A stretch of DNA of 64,000 bases from Chromobotia macracanthus. Lineage: Eukaryota; Chordata; Actinopteri; Cypriniformes; Botiidae. The stretch lies in contig JAZGTH010000124.1 of the NCBI GenBank assembly GCA_036877525.1, positions 372,001-436,000 of the forward strand, read 5' to 3'. This document shows positions 32,890-44,812 of this stretch, in pieces. The notes beneath the pieces are model-generated. The model had not been told where the DNA came from and ran no database searches. It was given only the letters and a program-made list of their open reading frames with translations. Positions within the stretch are counted from its first letter, which is position 1. Every line of letters begins with the position of its first letter. Made by a program: the position numbers and the translations under genes.

Positions 32890-33240
32890 AACTGAAGTCC
32901 AATAGCTTGTTGGTCCCATGTGGGCACTGCCATAACAAATTTGCTAAACACATCAGTCATTACCAGTATGTTCTCTTGCCCTGAATGTGAGGGTTCAAGT
33001 ACCATGAAATCAATGACAAGGCGCTTGTTTGGCTTGGAAGCTAGTACATGACCCTGTGTATATAATACCCTGTGCTACCCATTGTTTGCTAGTAGCAAGC
33101 TGGCAACGTTCACACTCTTGACACTAACGGGTAAAATCATTGGACATATTTGGCCAATAGCACCACTGCTGAATCAGTTCACCTGCATGTTCAACCCCTT
33201 GATGCACGTGTTGTTGATGAAATTGCATTAAAAACCTAAA
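32890..33240 (-). pseudogene. Ty3/Gypsy integrase fragment, second family
   Basis: On the minus strand a zinc-binding HHCC region (VHQGVEHAGELIQQWCYWPN and CQECERCQLA) is followed by a core start with LVIDFMVLEPSHSG and NILVMTDVFSKFVMAVPT. This core differs from that of the neighbouring Gypsy remnant, so a different family is represented. Frames are broken. Confidence 0.6.
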
Positions 33241-33249
33241 ATCAAACCT

Positions 33250-33850
33250 AAAGACAGACTCATAGAGGCCCTAATCTGCTTACAGAATTCCTTTTAGAAC
33301 CGAGAAATGAACTGTGGACCCCTATCACAAACAACATCCAATGGCAGACCATGAAGCCGAAAGATGTCCACCATAAACTGAGCAGTTTCTCCGGCTAAGG
33401 GGAGTTTGGGCAAGGTAATAAAATGGACCACTTTAGAGAAATCCACCACAGTAAGAAAAGCAGTGTAACCATTAGAGGGCCAGTGACAAAATCAAGGACA
33501 ATGTGTGACCAAGGCTGGGAGGGAATAGGAAGGGGGTGGAGCAGAACAACAGGCAGTAAAGTAGTTGACTTGCCTTGGGTGCACATGGAACACAAACTGT
33601 CTGATATCCGACCTCATGTAAGGCCACCAAAATCCCTGGCGGATGGCAGCCAGCTACCCCCAAATTTCTGGATGGCAGACCAGCTTAGAAGAATAACGAG
33701 GATTTCAGGGGGCAATGCAACAAGCATAAATAACGACCCTCCGGACCCCCTTCTGGCACTTCAACCCCTTGACCGGCTCTCTTTACCCATCACTCGATTC
33801 CCCAGGTGATAGAGCCAACCACTACCCCCTTGTGGAGGATGGTTTCGGCT
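33250..33850 (-). pseudogene. Ty3/Gypsy integrase fragment, first family
   Basis: Minus strand. A zinc-binding region in broken frame (about 33680-33600) is followed by the core segment QGKSTTLLPVVLLHPLPIPS and WSHIVLDFVTG. A degenerate copy of the second-aspartate region lies near 33320. The core aspartate of the first segment is still readable. It continues the RNase H piece to its right, so both belong to one element. Confidence 0.6.
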
Positions 33851-34330
33851 AGCATCTCCTCCCCAAGAGCCTTGAAAATGTGGGTGAGAGCATCAGGTTT
33901 TACATTCTTAGAGCCTGGCCAGTACGAGAGGGTCAAGTTAAACCAGCTGAAGAAGAGCACCTATCGGGGCCTTGCATGTGTTTAAACTCTTGGCTGAATG
34001 GACATATTCAAGATTTTTGTGGTCCATCCAGACAAAGAAGGGTTGCGCTGATCCCTCCAACCAGTGGTGCCACCCACCCAAAGCCAACCTGAACATCTGA
34101 AGCATCAACCTCAACAATGAATTGTTGTTCAGGACCTGGAAAACAAAGGACAAGGAGCAGAGATGAAATGGGACTTTAATTCATCAAAGGCCCTCTGAGC
34201 TAAAGGATTCCATTTGAACGATACCTTGGTGGAGGCCAAAGCAGTAAGGGCTGCAGCTATTTGACTGAAATTCCCAATGAATCGCTTTTAAAACTGGCAA
34301 CACCCAGGAAACACTACAGAGCCTTGCAGA
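33851..34330 (-). pseudogene. Ty3/Gypsy RT end and RNase H fragment
   Basis: Minus strand. An RT-connection segment with FIGNFSQIAAALTALASTKV in one frame is followed by RNase H (GWHHWLEGSAQPFFVWMDHK, 34153-33938). The latter normally reads WTDHKN, so the catalytic aspartate remains. A SYWPGSKNVKPDALT segment follows near 33920. Frame changes interrupt it. Confidence 0.6.
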
Positions 34331-34479
34331 GACTCAATGGGGAGTGCCAAAATGATAAGGTCCTCCAGCTTCTTGGACAACTTACAGGTGGGAATCTCAT
34401 CTTGGATGTCCTTCTCCCATTGAGAAAATATGGTGTTCTCTAGTTCAAATCACAGGAGGCCAATAAGGTTCTAAACTGG

Positions 34480-34990
34480 AACAAATAATTCTGTCAAAGC
34501 TGCGTCAGCCTCAATGCTGCTTCAAATGCCCGGACCGACCAATCAAACAGCTTGGTCATCTCCTGTCTAAATTTGTTGAAGGTGGTGCAAAAAGGGGCCT
34601 TGGAATCCCAGGCCGCTTTCCCCCACTCCTGAGCCTTTCCCATAAGTAGGGTGATGACATAAGCAATCTTGGCTTCCTCCGTAGAGTAGTGACGAGGCTG
34701 CAGAGAGAACACCAACAAACACTGAGTGAGGAATTCTCAACAGCACTCAGGATCACCATCGTAGGGCAGTGGGTTGATTGCGTGAGGTTCAGGTTCATGA
34801 CTGAAATGACTTGACATGACTCAAGTGTGAGTGAGAAGATCAGTCTGACCGCCACAGCGCCCCGCAGAAATTCCATTCAAAGAGGAGTTCGGCCACTCTG
34901 AAGGATATCTGTTCAACTTCACATAAGTTAAAGTTTATCTGGAAGCATGGTTTCTCAAAAAAGCGCCTTGTTAAGTCAGAGCAAGACGAA
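34480..34990 (-). pseudogene. Ty3/Gypsy Gag fragment
   Basis: Minus strand. A capsid-like stretch, QPRHYSTEEAKIAYVITLLM followed by GKAQEWGKAAWDSKAPFCTT, matches the Gag of fish Gypsy elements in style. The nucleocapsid, protease and most of RT that should follow are missing before 34330. A possible Gag start codon lies just inside the LTR end at 35031. Confidence 0.6.
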
Positions 34991-35030
34991 GATCTGAACC
35001 TGCTAAATCCATTTTCTGGTTGGATTGTTA

Positions 35031-35130
35031 TGTCAGGGACTGGACAGGAACCAAGCGGAGATTCAATTGCAGGTTAGTAATTTATTTGCAGAATAGATAA
35101 TACACAAACAAAACACTGGGCTGATTAGAC
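35031..35130 (-). repeat. Probable LTR end of the minus-strand Gypsy remnant
   Basis: On the minus strand the sequence ends TCCAGTCCCTGACA directly before Gag-like sequence, and contains AATAAATTACTAACCTGCAA. The outer boundary of the LTR is not resolved. Confidence 0.45.
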
Positions 35131-37904
35131 AATGATCATGACAATATATTAATTTGCTTTATATTCTGAGTTTTATTGAAACACTGTTGCTGCAAAGGGG
35201 GTAGGCAGATTATCTGTTCTTTGAATACAATGCTGCATTTGCTGAGGCAAATAATGAGGAGTGAGAAGGGAATCTCAAACAAAAATCTCTGTTGTCACTA
35301 ATTATTGCTGAAAACATAGCACTTTGTCCATTACAGCTTAGTCTATAGCAATAACTATCTGGAATTCTATACCAAACAATTGAGTAATAAACTCACTTGT
35401 TTCGCAGACAATATTCAGAGAGACTTTAGTCCTCTCTGTCAAACAAATACACAATGACACACAGATATCTGTAATTTAAAATAAGTCCCTTTTTTTTAAA
35501 TGCATAAGGCATTCTAAAATTGGTTGGTACTGAGACACAGTAAAGGAAACATATATAAAGAGAAACTTCTTGCAGATATGTATGAGCATTAGAGGGAGAT
35601 ATATTTGATAGTGAATGCTCGTAACCAAATGTAAAAATGTATTTTCCTCTTCTTTCTTTGAAATGGATTTATTGACTGTAAAAATCACATTACAATGTAC
35701 AAATTTACACACAAACTTACTGTACTGAACACAGGGTAGAGAAATATACCCACTGTCTTTTACACTGCAACATGTTAACTGATGCATGATATTTAGTTGA
35801 TAGTGGTACAGTATGTCCTTCATTGTCATTCTTTAGCTGTTCTACATTGCAGAAATACATTGGGTATATTGCCATCTAGTGATTAGCTGTGACATTAAAT
35901 TGGCTTGAACAAGACATTTGTTTAATGACTCTATTTTTTTCTTTTTCTTTTAATGAGACCAGTGGGGTCAGTCAGTTGGAAGCCAAAAACTCATCAAATG
36001 CACATACCCTTGAGAGGATGTTATGCACCTGACAAGAAAACCCTTCAATAATATAAATGCTATTAGCATTTTTTTCCTTTTGTTTCATTAATTTTGTTGT
36101 TTTAGACATAGCTCTTTGACAACACCGCAGTTGATGCCATGTATTCTTACAAAGAAATGCGGTTCATGAGCTATGAATCAAAATCTGTATCTGTATGAAT
36201 CATTACACTTATTATAGCACTAGTGTCGGCAGGAAGAAAGTTTGTACATTTGAATAGCAGGGTGATAACTGGGACCATCCAACAAAGTTTGGTGCCTTTG
36301 CAATGTATGGTCTCTTGCAACCATACTTTTAAGCACAAAAATAAATGCAAATACAAGAGGGATCTAGCACATTTAATACAAATCTGAACATGTGCAGTTT
36401 CTGCTCTCTTGCAGGTTTAGTGTTGATAAAGTGCAAAAGTCTTCAATCTTACAGAAACAGGTTAATGCTGGGGAGATGTTAACAGTTCATTTAACCTTCC
36501 TTTTGATAAAAATAATTAAAATAAATAATAATAATAGCAAATGTAAAAGTAAAGTAAAATATTTGTCAGTTTGGCTTCATTTGATGTAAAGGAAGTAACC
36601 TGCATTTTGTTTTAAACAAAGATGGCAATAGAGGCAAATGTTACGGAGCTTTAGCTTTAAGGGCTTGAATTAATATTGAGTCAAAGTCTACATATATCAA
36701 TTTTATTTTCATCTATAACTGTTTCTTTGAATTTTCAGTCCTCCTAGACTGTTCATGCAATTTGCACAGATTGTTGTATGTATCGTATAGAGCCACTCAC
36801 AACAAAACCTTACACAGTTTCAACACAGTTCCAACTACTGTTTCTGAGATATGAAAATTACTAAGTGGCCTTCATAATGTGTAATTTGTAAGGTACTTGT
36901 ACTTGCTTTAACTAACTGTTAAAGCATATAGTAAGATACCACTTGTCAAAGCGCTACTGCATGATATGTCAAAGCGCAAGCAGCAAAACAATGGCATTTT
37001 AGGGGAAACCCACAAGGCAATGACAATGCTATTTTAGGTGCCTAAAAACCAGTAGCGTAGTCACATGGGGCCTAGACACCTTTCTAGACCACATTTAAAG
37101 CAGTCTATGAAAGAGAATCGGTGTCACCGCTATAATATCTTCGGCTTTGGAATGCAGCCTTTGAAGGATGTAGCTTCTGAATTGGAACTCAGTTTATATA
37201 TGACTAGATTTCTTATGGAATGCCCAACCTCAATGCATAAAAGCAGCGGCTCTATTCCAAGTCCCTCCTGCATGTCCAAGCTTTACACCTCATCCCAGCT
37301 TTACCAGGCTGGGAGGTCCAGCTTTAAATTTCCATCTTAAACCAGCTAAGACAAGACAACCAGCAAAGGGTGGCATTAGCTGTTTTTTCAGAAGGGTTTT
37401 TTTAGGTGTACAATATTTTTTAGGGTATATTGTTGATATAGTCAAATTTCTGTAAATTATTCATTTCATTTATTTTTACTTGAGAAGAGCCTATACAGCA
37501 CAGTGTATTTTAAAATATCACCCCCAAAAGACCGCCCACCAAATTAACCATTATGTGTCCATAGGGCATACTGCGCCTGTGATAACCGTGGGTTAGAATT
37601 TCATCTAACAGTTCGATGGCACAATAAACTTAAAATTTCTCAAGAGCAGTTTTTGAAGGGACACAAATAAGACAGCCAAAATTGTACTTATTGTAAGGTT
37701 GTGTACATAAATTACTACTATTTTTACTACTTACAACTATTATTTGGGTAGCACAGAGGCTGTACCATTATCCTTATTCTCAAAGTTTTGCTTTAATTAA
37801 TGCCAAATTACTGTAATATGGGCACTTTTTGTTTTGTTGCACTAAAAAAATGAACATTAAAAGTTAAAATTATTAAAAGTAATTAAAAGTTTTTCTATTG
37901 ATGG
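35131..37904. other. Mostly unique sequence, no gene seen
   Basis: AT-rich sequence with short non-protein-like frames. Around 37280-37370 there are CCAGCTTTA and ACCAGCTAAGAC phrases of a kind common in fish CCAGC-type repeats. Confidence 0.4.
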
Positions 37905-38240
37905 TCACACAATCACTTGCTCGCAGGTTCATCTTCACTATCCCTTGCTGGTGGAATGATCTTCCAAACGGTGTGCTGCATCACTCACTATATTTAAGAA
38001 ACTGCTGAAAATCTCTTCCATGAATACCTGTCACAAGCTTGATCAAACAAAAACAATTAACCCTTTCTCCTCTCTTGCAACAGGTATTGACCCTATCAAG
38101 CATTGAAATGTTGTAATCCTGGTAATTGTAACTGTGTACGGCTGATGTTATTGCCTCCTTGTGATTTATCGCTTCATTGTTTTCCTTCCTTTGTAAGTCT
38201 CTTTTGATAAAAGTGTCTGATAAATGCCTAAATGTAAATG
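37905..38240 (+). mobile_element. CR1/L2-like LINE 3' end
   Basis: Translates in broken frames to the carboxyl end of a LINE reverse transcriptase protein (LLVEWSSKRCAASL, then FKKLLKISSMNTCH). It ends in a tail CTTTTGATAAAAGTGTCTGATAAATG followed by TAAATGTAAATG, the tail of fish L2-like LINEs. It is 5'-truncated. Confidence 0.65.
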
Positions 38241-40094
38241 ATTACACATGATGCAAACATGTTTTTGCATGATTTAGCGTAATGCTTTTATAATTTACCA
38301 TGATGGTTAGCATGTTTTGCCATGATTTACCACAATACTAGCATGGTTTTGCTTGATAGATATATTAAAATATGGCTTATTTATAATGTTTTGAGTTTCC
38401 TAGGGTTGCTCTAAATGGTTGCTGGAAAGTTGCCAGGGCAATACCTGACAGTTAACAGGGTAAAACTAATAGATGGATGTGTGTCTGAATTAAAAGAGCC
38501 AAGAATTAAAAGGATTAAAAGGGCCAAGTCCCATGGCTTGGACAGTTTCCATGGTAATAATTAAAGACTACTTGCCAGTCTGAGTCAAAGGAGGCCACAT
38601 ACTTGTCTCTATGATGTTCTGAGGAGTTCTGTACTTTAGTTTTATCCAGAAAAAGAAGTATGCAAGAGAGTAATAGTGATGCTTTGTCTTGCAAGCACCA
38701 CTGATTAAACAAACAAGCCAGGTAGCAATATAATTGCTACATATACATTTGCTACATATATAATTGCTCATGGAAAAATACGTCCAAAAAATCGGTAATA
38801 ATCATTTTTTTGTCATGACTAATTTAAATAATGACTCAGAATCATTTGTTTTAAAGAAGAATCACTTCATTCAACGTTTAAAGTGAATAAAATTGACAGA
38901 CAACTCACAGACAACTTACTGGAGTTCCACGACTGCAGAACTTTGTTCTCTCCCACCAAACTCGTGTGTGTATGTGAAGTAAAGGTAGTGGACCAAAGCA
39001 TTCCAAGCATTCCATTCCATTTAATCAACCTCCCCCACTACATTTTGAAATTATGACGTTTATTGCTGCACGTTTATTATGGCGGGTAGTCTTCTGGAGA
39101 TGATTTTAAAAAATTTCTTTATCAAAATATAGTAAAAAGCTCTGATTAGCTACAGAGAAAGTGGATCTAGCTTATTACAAGCTGTTTCAGGTTTATTTTG
39201 GTACATTAAAAAATACAGTATACGTTATAGGCTCCTAGCCTATTGAAATAAACAACTAAAAAGTCGCTTAAAACAGTTAAATATTTTTAAAGTGGAACGG
39301 ATACTTTGGCGATAAAAGAATATGGACCTGAATTAAGACTCATCTTTTCGAGGAAACATGCAAATGTAAAGACTTGTTTAACTGGTGGAGGGTCAACTAT
39401 ACTTCAACTAATTGAATAAGGCTGTAATTCTAAATTGTTCACTAGAGGGCAGCACAGGACAAAAAATCGTTTTAAATCGTCTTAGATTTCTGCAACAGCG
39501 TAAACCGTTCAGTGTAAACAATGTGAAGCATAAACTATGAATAATGTATACATGTTTTTATGTCATTACATGTTAACCAGAATATTTTATTCAACTCTGA
39601 ATGCCATTTTTGTCTGGTCGATGAGAGTTGAAAAATGTTCAACTTTGAGTAAAACGCTGCACTGATCACTGTCATTTTTTACCCAGTCATCCTATTACAG
39701 TAAAGGAAGGGCAGGACAAGTGCTACACTGAACTACCGTAATGCCACTGATCTCTCCTCCTCCTTACTCTTTGCTCCTCGCCTCCTCATGGTGCAATTAC
39801 AGAACTGAGATGTCTTTAAGAAACTGTGGTTCTATCGGCTTACGGGCTGGGGAGACAAGGAACCATCAGTATTGAGAAGCACTCATAGTCACCACATTAT
39901 GGCCGCACCATATTGATTTGGTGATAGCGCCACCTATTGGTCAAATTCACGTGTGAATTGTGATATAAGTGCTATAAAACTATAAAAATGATAAAACTAC
40001 TTTACTTTGATTCAGCTCTACTGATGCCAAAGAATATTTTGATTTATTTAATTGGTGTGCTTGGAACTATGTTTATGGTTTTATTTTTGTTCAG
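38241..40094. other. No gene seen
   Basis: AT-rich sequence with nothing recognised. Confidence 0.4.
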
Positions 40095-40610
40095 ATAACA
40101 TTGTAGAATGTATTTGGGAAAAGTTGTGCATGCCTTTGTTTCATCCTGTTTGAATAATTGTAATGCATTGTTTATGGGAGTCAGACCTCTCCTGCTTACA
40201 GCTTACAGAATTCAGCTGCTTTGCTTTTTATTGGTAGGAAGAAGTAATAATATAATTCCTCCTGTGCTCACACTTCATTGGTTAGCAATTTGATACAGAA
40301 GTAATTACAAAGTGCTGTTATATGTATTTAAAGTCTTGCATGCATCACTTAGCACCAAAAGATTTGTTTCTGATTTAATCAGCCTGCACCAATCTCAGAG
40401 ATTACTGCATTTAAATGATCAGCTATGTTTTATTTCCTTGATCTTGTCTGAAATGCAAGGGTGACAGGATCTTTTCTGTAGCAACTCCAAAGCTCTGAAA
40501 TGAGCTACCATTGTCTGAAAAACATTGTCTTACATTAAGTCAATTTCAGAATGCCCTTAAGACTCACTTGTTCTCTTTAGCATTTAAAAATGTTTAAAAA
40601 TTGCTTATTT
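40095..40610 (+). mobile_element. CR1/L2-like LINE fragment (RT carboxyl end)
   Basis: Plus-strand frame with GKVVHAFVSSCLNNCNALF, a QLLCFLLVGRSNNIIPPVLT stretch and LHWLAI. These are diagnostic of the thumb and post-RT region of fish L2-like LINEs. Further pieces in other frames continue to about 40600. No endonuclease or 3' tail adjoins it. Confidence 0.65.
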
Positions 40611-41214
40611 TTGGTCTGTGGCATTTGCTTTCACTGGTCTATATGCCTGTTTCCTTGTATTGTACAGCACTATGGTCCATGTTGTGATTAGGTATTTAGT
40701 AACAGAGTTAAGCTTTAAGTCAAACAGTGCTGTGGGACACATTTCTATGGAGATTCTCTGCCCTGCAAAGCAGATATTTATCTGCTTATTTGCAGAAACT
40801 GATGACATGTAAAAAGCAAACTTTTCATCCAGTTATTTTCAAAGCAGCAAAACATCATAGAAATATTGCTGCACTGTGCTTTACTGCTGATTAGAATCAA
40901 CAAGCATATACATAATAGTTCACTATAATAAACAGCAACCTCCAGTATAATAAATATAATTTAAAATTATAATCAAGTGATGGATACTGTAAGTATTATT
41001 TTGTTGAATTAGAAATGAAGTGTCTAATTTTTTGTTAATTTTTTTCTTTCCCACCAACGTCATATGCAGATTAAACCAACCCATTTGTAAGCTTCACCTA
41101 AAATAGTTAACACTGGCGCACTGAAATTAAATATATTGTTACAAAAAATTAAATACTTATTGCAAGTTTATGTTTTATAAGAACATTTTCTCATATTACT
41201 CACATGACCATATT
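40611..41214. other. No gene seen
   Basis: AT-rich sequence between LINE fragments. Confidence 0.4.
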
Positions 41215-41257
41215 AGTGTTAACTATTTTCAGTTTTGTCCACACTGCACTGGCTGCC
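41215..41257 (+). mobile_element. LINE fragment, left part, split by Gypsy insertion
   Basis: Ends in sequence for LHWLP; the reading frame resumes at 47914 after the Gypsy element. The last 5 bp (CTGCC) are the target duplication. Confidence 0.65.
41253..41257. repeat. Gypsy target-site duplication, left
   Basis: CTGCC directly precedes the 5' LTR and is repeated exactly at 47914-47918 after the 3' LTR. Confidence 0.85.
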
Positions 41258-41703
41258 TGTTACGGAGGAGGTCCCTGCTCCACCTCCTCCGCACCACCAG
41301 CAGGAGCCGTCTCCTGAATACTAATGCTATGTTGAACTACTTTTTCCATAATGCCCCATACCCGGACCTCATTAGCCCTAGTATATAACCCCCATGCTTT
41401 GTACTACTCGTTGCGAAATCTTGTTTTGCCCCGGCGACATTTCTGAGCGTTTACTACTGTTTGTTGGATTACTCGTTACCGTTTGAACTGTTTACTGGAT
41501 TATTGGATTGTTTGCTGCATGCCCTGATTCACAGACTGCTTTATGTTAATGTTTGCTTACTGCCTGCCCCGACCCACTCTTGGATTACGTTTACTCTTCT
41601 GCCTTGTCTCCATTACACCCGTTTGCTGTTGTTTGACCCTGTCTGCCTGGTCTATGAATAAAAGTCTGTAAATGGATCCTCATGTGTGTGCCTCTCCATT
41701 ACA
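41258..41703 (+). repeat. Gypsy 5' LTR
   Basis: 446 bp, from TGTTACGGAG to CTCCATTACA, so the ends form the short inverted TGTTACGGAG/CTCCRTTACA pair with one mismatch. It contains TATATAA at about 41380 and AATAAA at about 41657. Compared with the 3' LTR it lacks about 31 bp near 41360. Confidence 0.9.
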
Positions 41704-43186
41704 GAAGACTTTGCCAAACAGCGATCCAGCAGCGGTGTCCCGTCTGACCACAGAAGTAGCTAACCAAGCCGCCCAACTAGCCACCCAACAGCAGCAGTTG
41801 ACCCATTTGACCACACTGACTGAGGAACTAGTACAGGCACTTCGAGGCACTCGTGTTACCCCCAGTTGCAGTACACCTCGTCCACCACCAGTCACAAGTA
41901 CGATCCCAACGGTCCCGTCCACCTCGATCAGCCCACACATGGCGTTTCCTGAGAAGTATGATGGAACCCCTGCCAAATGTAAAGGTTTTCTCTTACAATG
42001 TTCCATCTACCTCTCACAACAACCCGCTCTATACCCTACCAATTCTAGCTGTATAGCCTTTGTTAGCTTACTGTTCATCGGGAGAGCTTTGAACTGCGTT
42101 ACTGCCATTTGGAGGGTGGATGGCACAAGATTTCCCACGTTCGAGACTTTCCTACAGCAATTCCAGGAGGTATTTGATCACCCAGCCGAGGGGAGGAATC
42201 CCGGTGAACAACTACTGATACTGAGTCAAGGTAACCATACTGTTGTTGATTACGCTCTCCAGTTTCGCACACTATCTGCCCAGACAGACTGGACCGAGGA
42301 TACATTGAAATGGCTCTTCCGAAAAGGATTGAATCAAGAATTACAGTCTGAGCTGGCCTGTCGGGACGAGGGACTCACCATCCGATTGGATCATCTAATA
42401 CGCTCGCGATGCTCTAACTACTCAACTCCACGCTATCAGCCCAAAGCACCCGAACCACCCGAACCCATGCAGCTAGGGTTCACTCGACTAACCCCATCTG
42501 AGAGAGAACGGCGGATGCGGTGCCAACTATGCCTCTATTGTGGAGAACCAGGTCATATTAAAATGTCGTGCCCAAATCGTCCCACTCGTGATCTAAACTT
42601 GGTGAGTACTATTTCAGTAAAAACTCCCTCACCTTCGATCATAAGAGTTCCAGTTACTTTAACCTCAGCTAACCAGATTATTCCTGTCCAGGCCCTGATT
42701 GACTTCGGGGCGCCTGGAAATTTCATTTCCCATGAATTTGTGAAACAGTACCACATCAAACTAACTCCTTGTACTTACCCTTTAGCGGTGGAAGCACTAG
42801 ATGGTCGACCCTTAGGAAGGGGCCAAATTCGACAAACCACTGACAAACTAAACCTTCAGGTTGTTGCCATTCATTCCGAGCAACTCCGCTTCTATGTCAT
42901 AACCTCAACTAAATATCCTTTGATCCTTGGATTGCCTTGGTTACAATCTCATAACCCAGTGATCTCCTGGAAGGAGGGACAAATTGTTAAATGGTCACCT
43001 TATTGCATAAACCATTGTCTAACCAAGATTACTCCACAAGTCTCTTCTCCAGTGCCCCAGGAAGAACAACTTGAGCATCAAACAAGTCTGCTATCTGAAT
43101 ACAATGATCTGCGAGAGGCCTTCAGTAAGAAGGCAGCTTCTCGACCCCCTCCACACCGAGCCACAGACTGTGCCATCGACCTTATG
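41672..43186 (+). pseudogene. Gypsy Gag, nucleocapsid and protease
   Basis: One open frame begins at an ATG inside the 3' part of the LTR. It has an N-terminal coiled-coil-like Gln/Thr-rich stretch and a capsid domain (about 41940-42420). A single CX2CX4HX4C zinc knuckle, CLYCGEPGHIKMSC, lies at 42530-42571. An aspartic protease follows, with ALIDFGAPGNFIS (Asp codon at 42701). The catalytic D-S/T-G is changed to DFG, which should disable it. The host frame ends at 43186, where the Tc1-like insertion starts, and the frame runs on by chance into that element to 43402. Confidence 0.8.
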
Positions 43187-43400
43187 CAGTTGAGGACAAA
43201 ATTATTAGCCCCCTATGAAATTGTAGGTTTCCTCAAGATATTCCCAAGTACCTATTTAACAGAGCAAGGAATTTTTAACACAGCATTTCTGAACATACTA
43301 TTTTTTGCTGGAAGGACCAAAATATTTATATTTGCACACCAAAACATTGTTATGGAAGAAAAAGCTAAAATGACCAGGGACATTATTATTAGCCCCCTAT
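43187..43400 (+). repeat. Tc1-like left terminal inverted repeat
   Basis: The outer direct repeat starts at 43187 and the inner one is at about 43374-43400 (ATTATTATTAGCCCCCTAT). Reverse-complementary counterparts lie at the right end. Confidence 0.85.
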
Positions 43401-43581
43401 AAGAAATGACCATTTATTAAGTCATCGCACAAGCCACCTTTGTGCAGTGATGTCCTTTACCTTCACAGGTGATGTGTGTAAAGGTGATCAGGTGAAACAG
43501 GTGAACTCACTCAATAATTAAGTTAAATTAAGGTATAAAAGACTCAGTATGGGTCATTGAGCTGTCATTTGAGAAAGCAAC

Positions 43582-44594
43582 ATGCCAAAAACAAAGGAAA
43601 TCAGTTTGGACTTGAGACAAAGAATTATTGATGCACATAAAACAGGAGAAGGATATACAAAGCTATCCAAGCGTTTCCAAGTCTCAAGAACCGGAGTGAG
43701 AGGTATAATCAGGAAATTCAAAGAAAGCCACACAGTGCAGAACAAGCCTGGCAGAGGTAGGAAGCGAAAGATTTCAAAGACACTGGAAAGAAAACTAGTG
43801 AGAGATGTGTCATTCAAGTCATTCGCCCAGAACAACTGGCGAATGACTTGGCCACATCAGGAATCACAGTCTCTAAGAAGACTCACTAGAGCTCTGCACA
43901 GGAATGAACTGCGAGGTTGCAGACCAAGAAAAACTCCACTTTTGAAGAAAAGACACCTTCAAGCCAGACTTAAGTATGCTCAGGACAACCTGGAGAAAGA
44001 TTATTCATACTGGAAGCGTGTCTTATGGTCTGATGAGACTAAACTAGAGCTCTTTGGCCACAGAGACACTGCTTACATTTGGAGAAAAAAGGAGAACCCA
44101 AAGAACACCATCCCCACAGTGAAACATGGTGGTGGGAGTATTATGCTGTGGGGATGCTTCAGTGCATCTGGAACTGGAAATCTTGTCAAGGTGGAAGGGA
44201 TCATGAATAAAGAAAAATATGTGGATATTTTGAAAGAAAACCTTAAGCAGTCAGCAGTGAAACTAGGTCTGAGTCGTCACTTCATCTTTCAACATGATCC
44301 GACAACGATCCTAAACATACGTCTCTCTTGGTGAAGAACTATCTCCAGATGAACAAGGTGAATGTCATCGAATGGCCTGCACAAAGCCTTGACTTAAATC
44401 CAAAAGAAAATATGTGGGGTGACCCAAAGAAAAATGTCCATGCCAAAAAATCATTGAATCTGGAGGAACTTGAGAGATTTGCCAAAGAAGAATGGGCCAG
44501 GATTCCTCAAATGAAGTGTCAGAGGCTTGTTGACGATTACAACAAACGACTGCAGGCAGTTATCCAGCAAAAAGGATACACAATTGACTATTAG
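43582..44594 (+). pseudogene. Tc1-like transposase, frameshifted
   Basis: The start at MPKTKEISLDLRQRI fits the family. In order it shows a paired-like helix-turn-helix (first about 110 residues), a GRKRK AT-hook/NLS-like motif, and the DDE core. The first catalytic Asp is in LWSDETKLE (about 44030) and the second in FQHD (about 44292). The third residue, Glu, is in NPKEN (about 44404). Extra bases at about 44295-44300 shift the frame, so the carboxyl third is read from a second frame (44328-44594). Part of the region between the two DNA-binding subdomains (near 43800-43870) is also altered. Confidence 0.85.
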
Positions 44595-44600
44595 AATGTG

Positions 44601-44812
44601 AGGGGCTAATAATTTTGACCCTGGTAGTTTTTGTGTTTTGTGTAATATTTTCATTTCTGTGTGGAATATAAAATAATGTAAGCTTCCAAAATAAAATTAG
44701 GATGTCTAAAAAAGCTGTGTTAATTTTTTTTTGCTCTGGTTAAAAGCACTTTTGAAATACTTTTAAAACAATGACTATTTTGTAGGGGGGCTAATCATTT
44801 TGTCCTCAACTG
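44601..44812 (-). repeat. Tc1-like right terminal inverted repeat
   Basis: The inner repeat is at about 44601-44624 (AGGGGCTAATAATTTTGACC) and the outer repeat at 44781-44812. Together they mirror the left end. Confidence 0.85.

Larger units (their letters stand above)
43187..44812 (+). mobile_element. Tc1/mariner-like DNA transposon with IR/DR ends
   Basis: 1626 bp, from CAGTTGAGGACAAAATTATT to the inverted copy ending AATCATTTTGTCCTCAACTG. Each long terminal inverted repeat (43187-43400 and about 44601-44812) holds an outer and an inner copy of an ATTATTAGCCCCC-type transposase-binding repeat. This is the IR/DR layout known from fish Tc1-like elements. A TA follows the right end (44813-44814). 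At the left end the flanking dinucleotide is TG (43185-43186), a single-base change of the expected TA duplication. It carries one broken transposase gene. Confidence 0.92.

Noticed and set aside
43187..43402. Continuation of the Gypsy polyprotein to 43402
   Set aside because: The last 72 codons of that open frame are translated from the Tc1 inverted repeat and are not Gypsy sequence.
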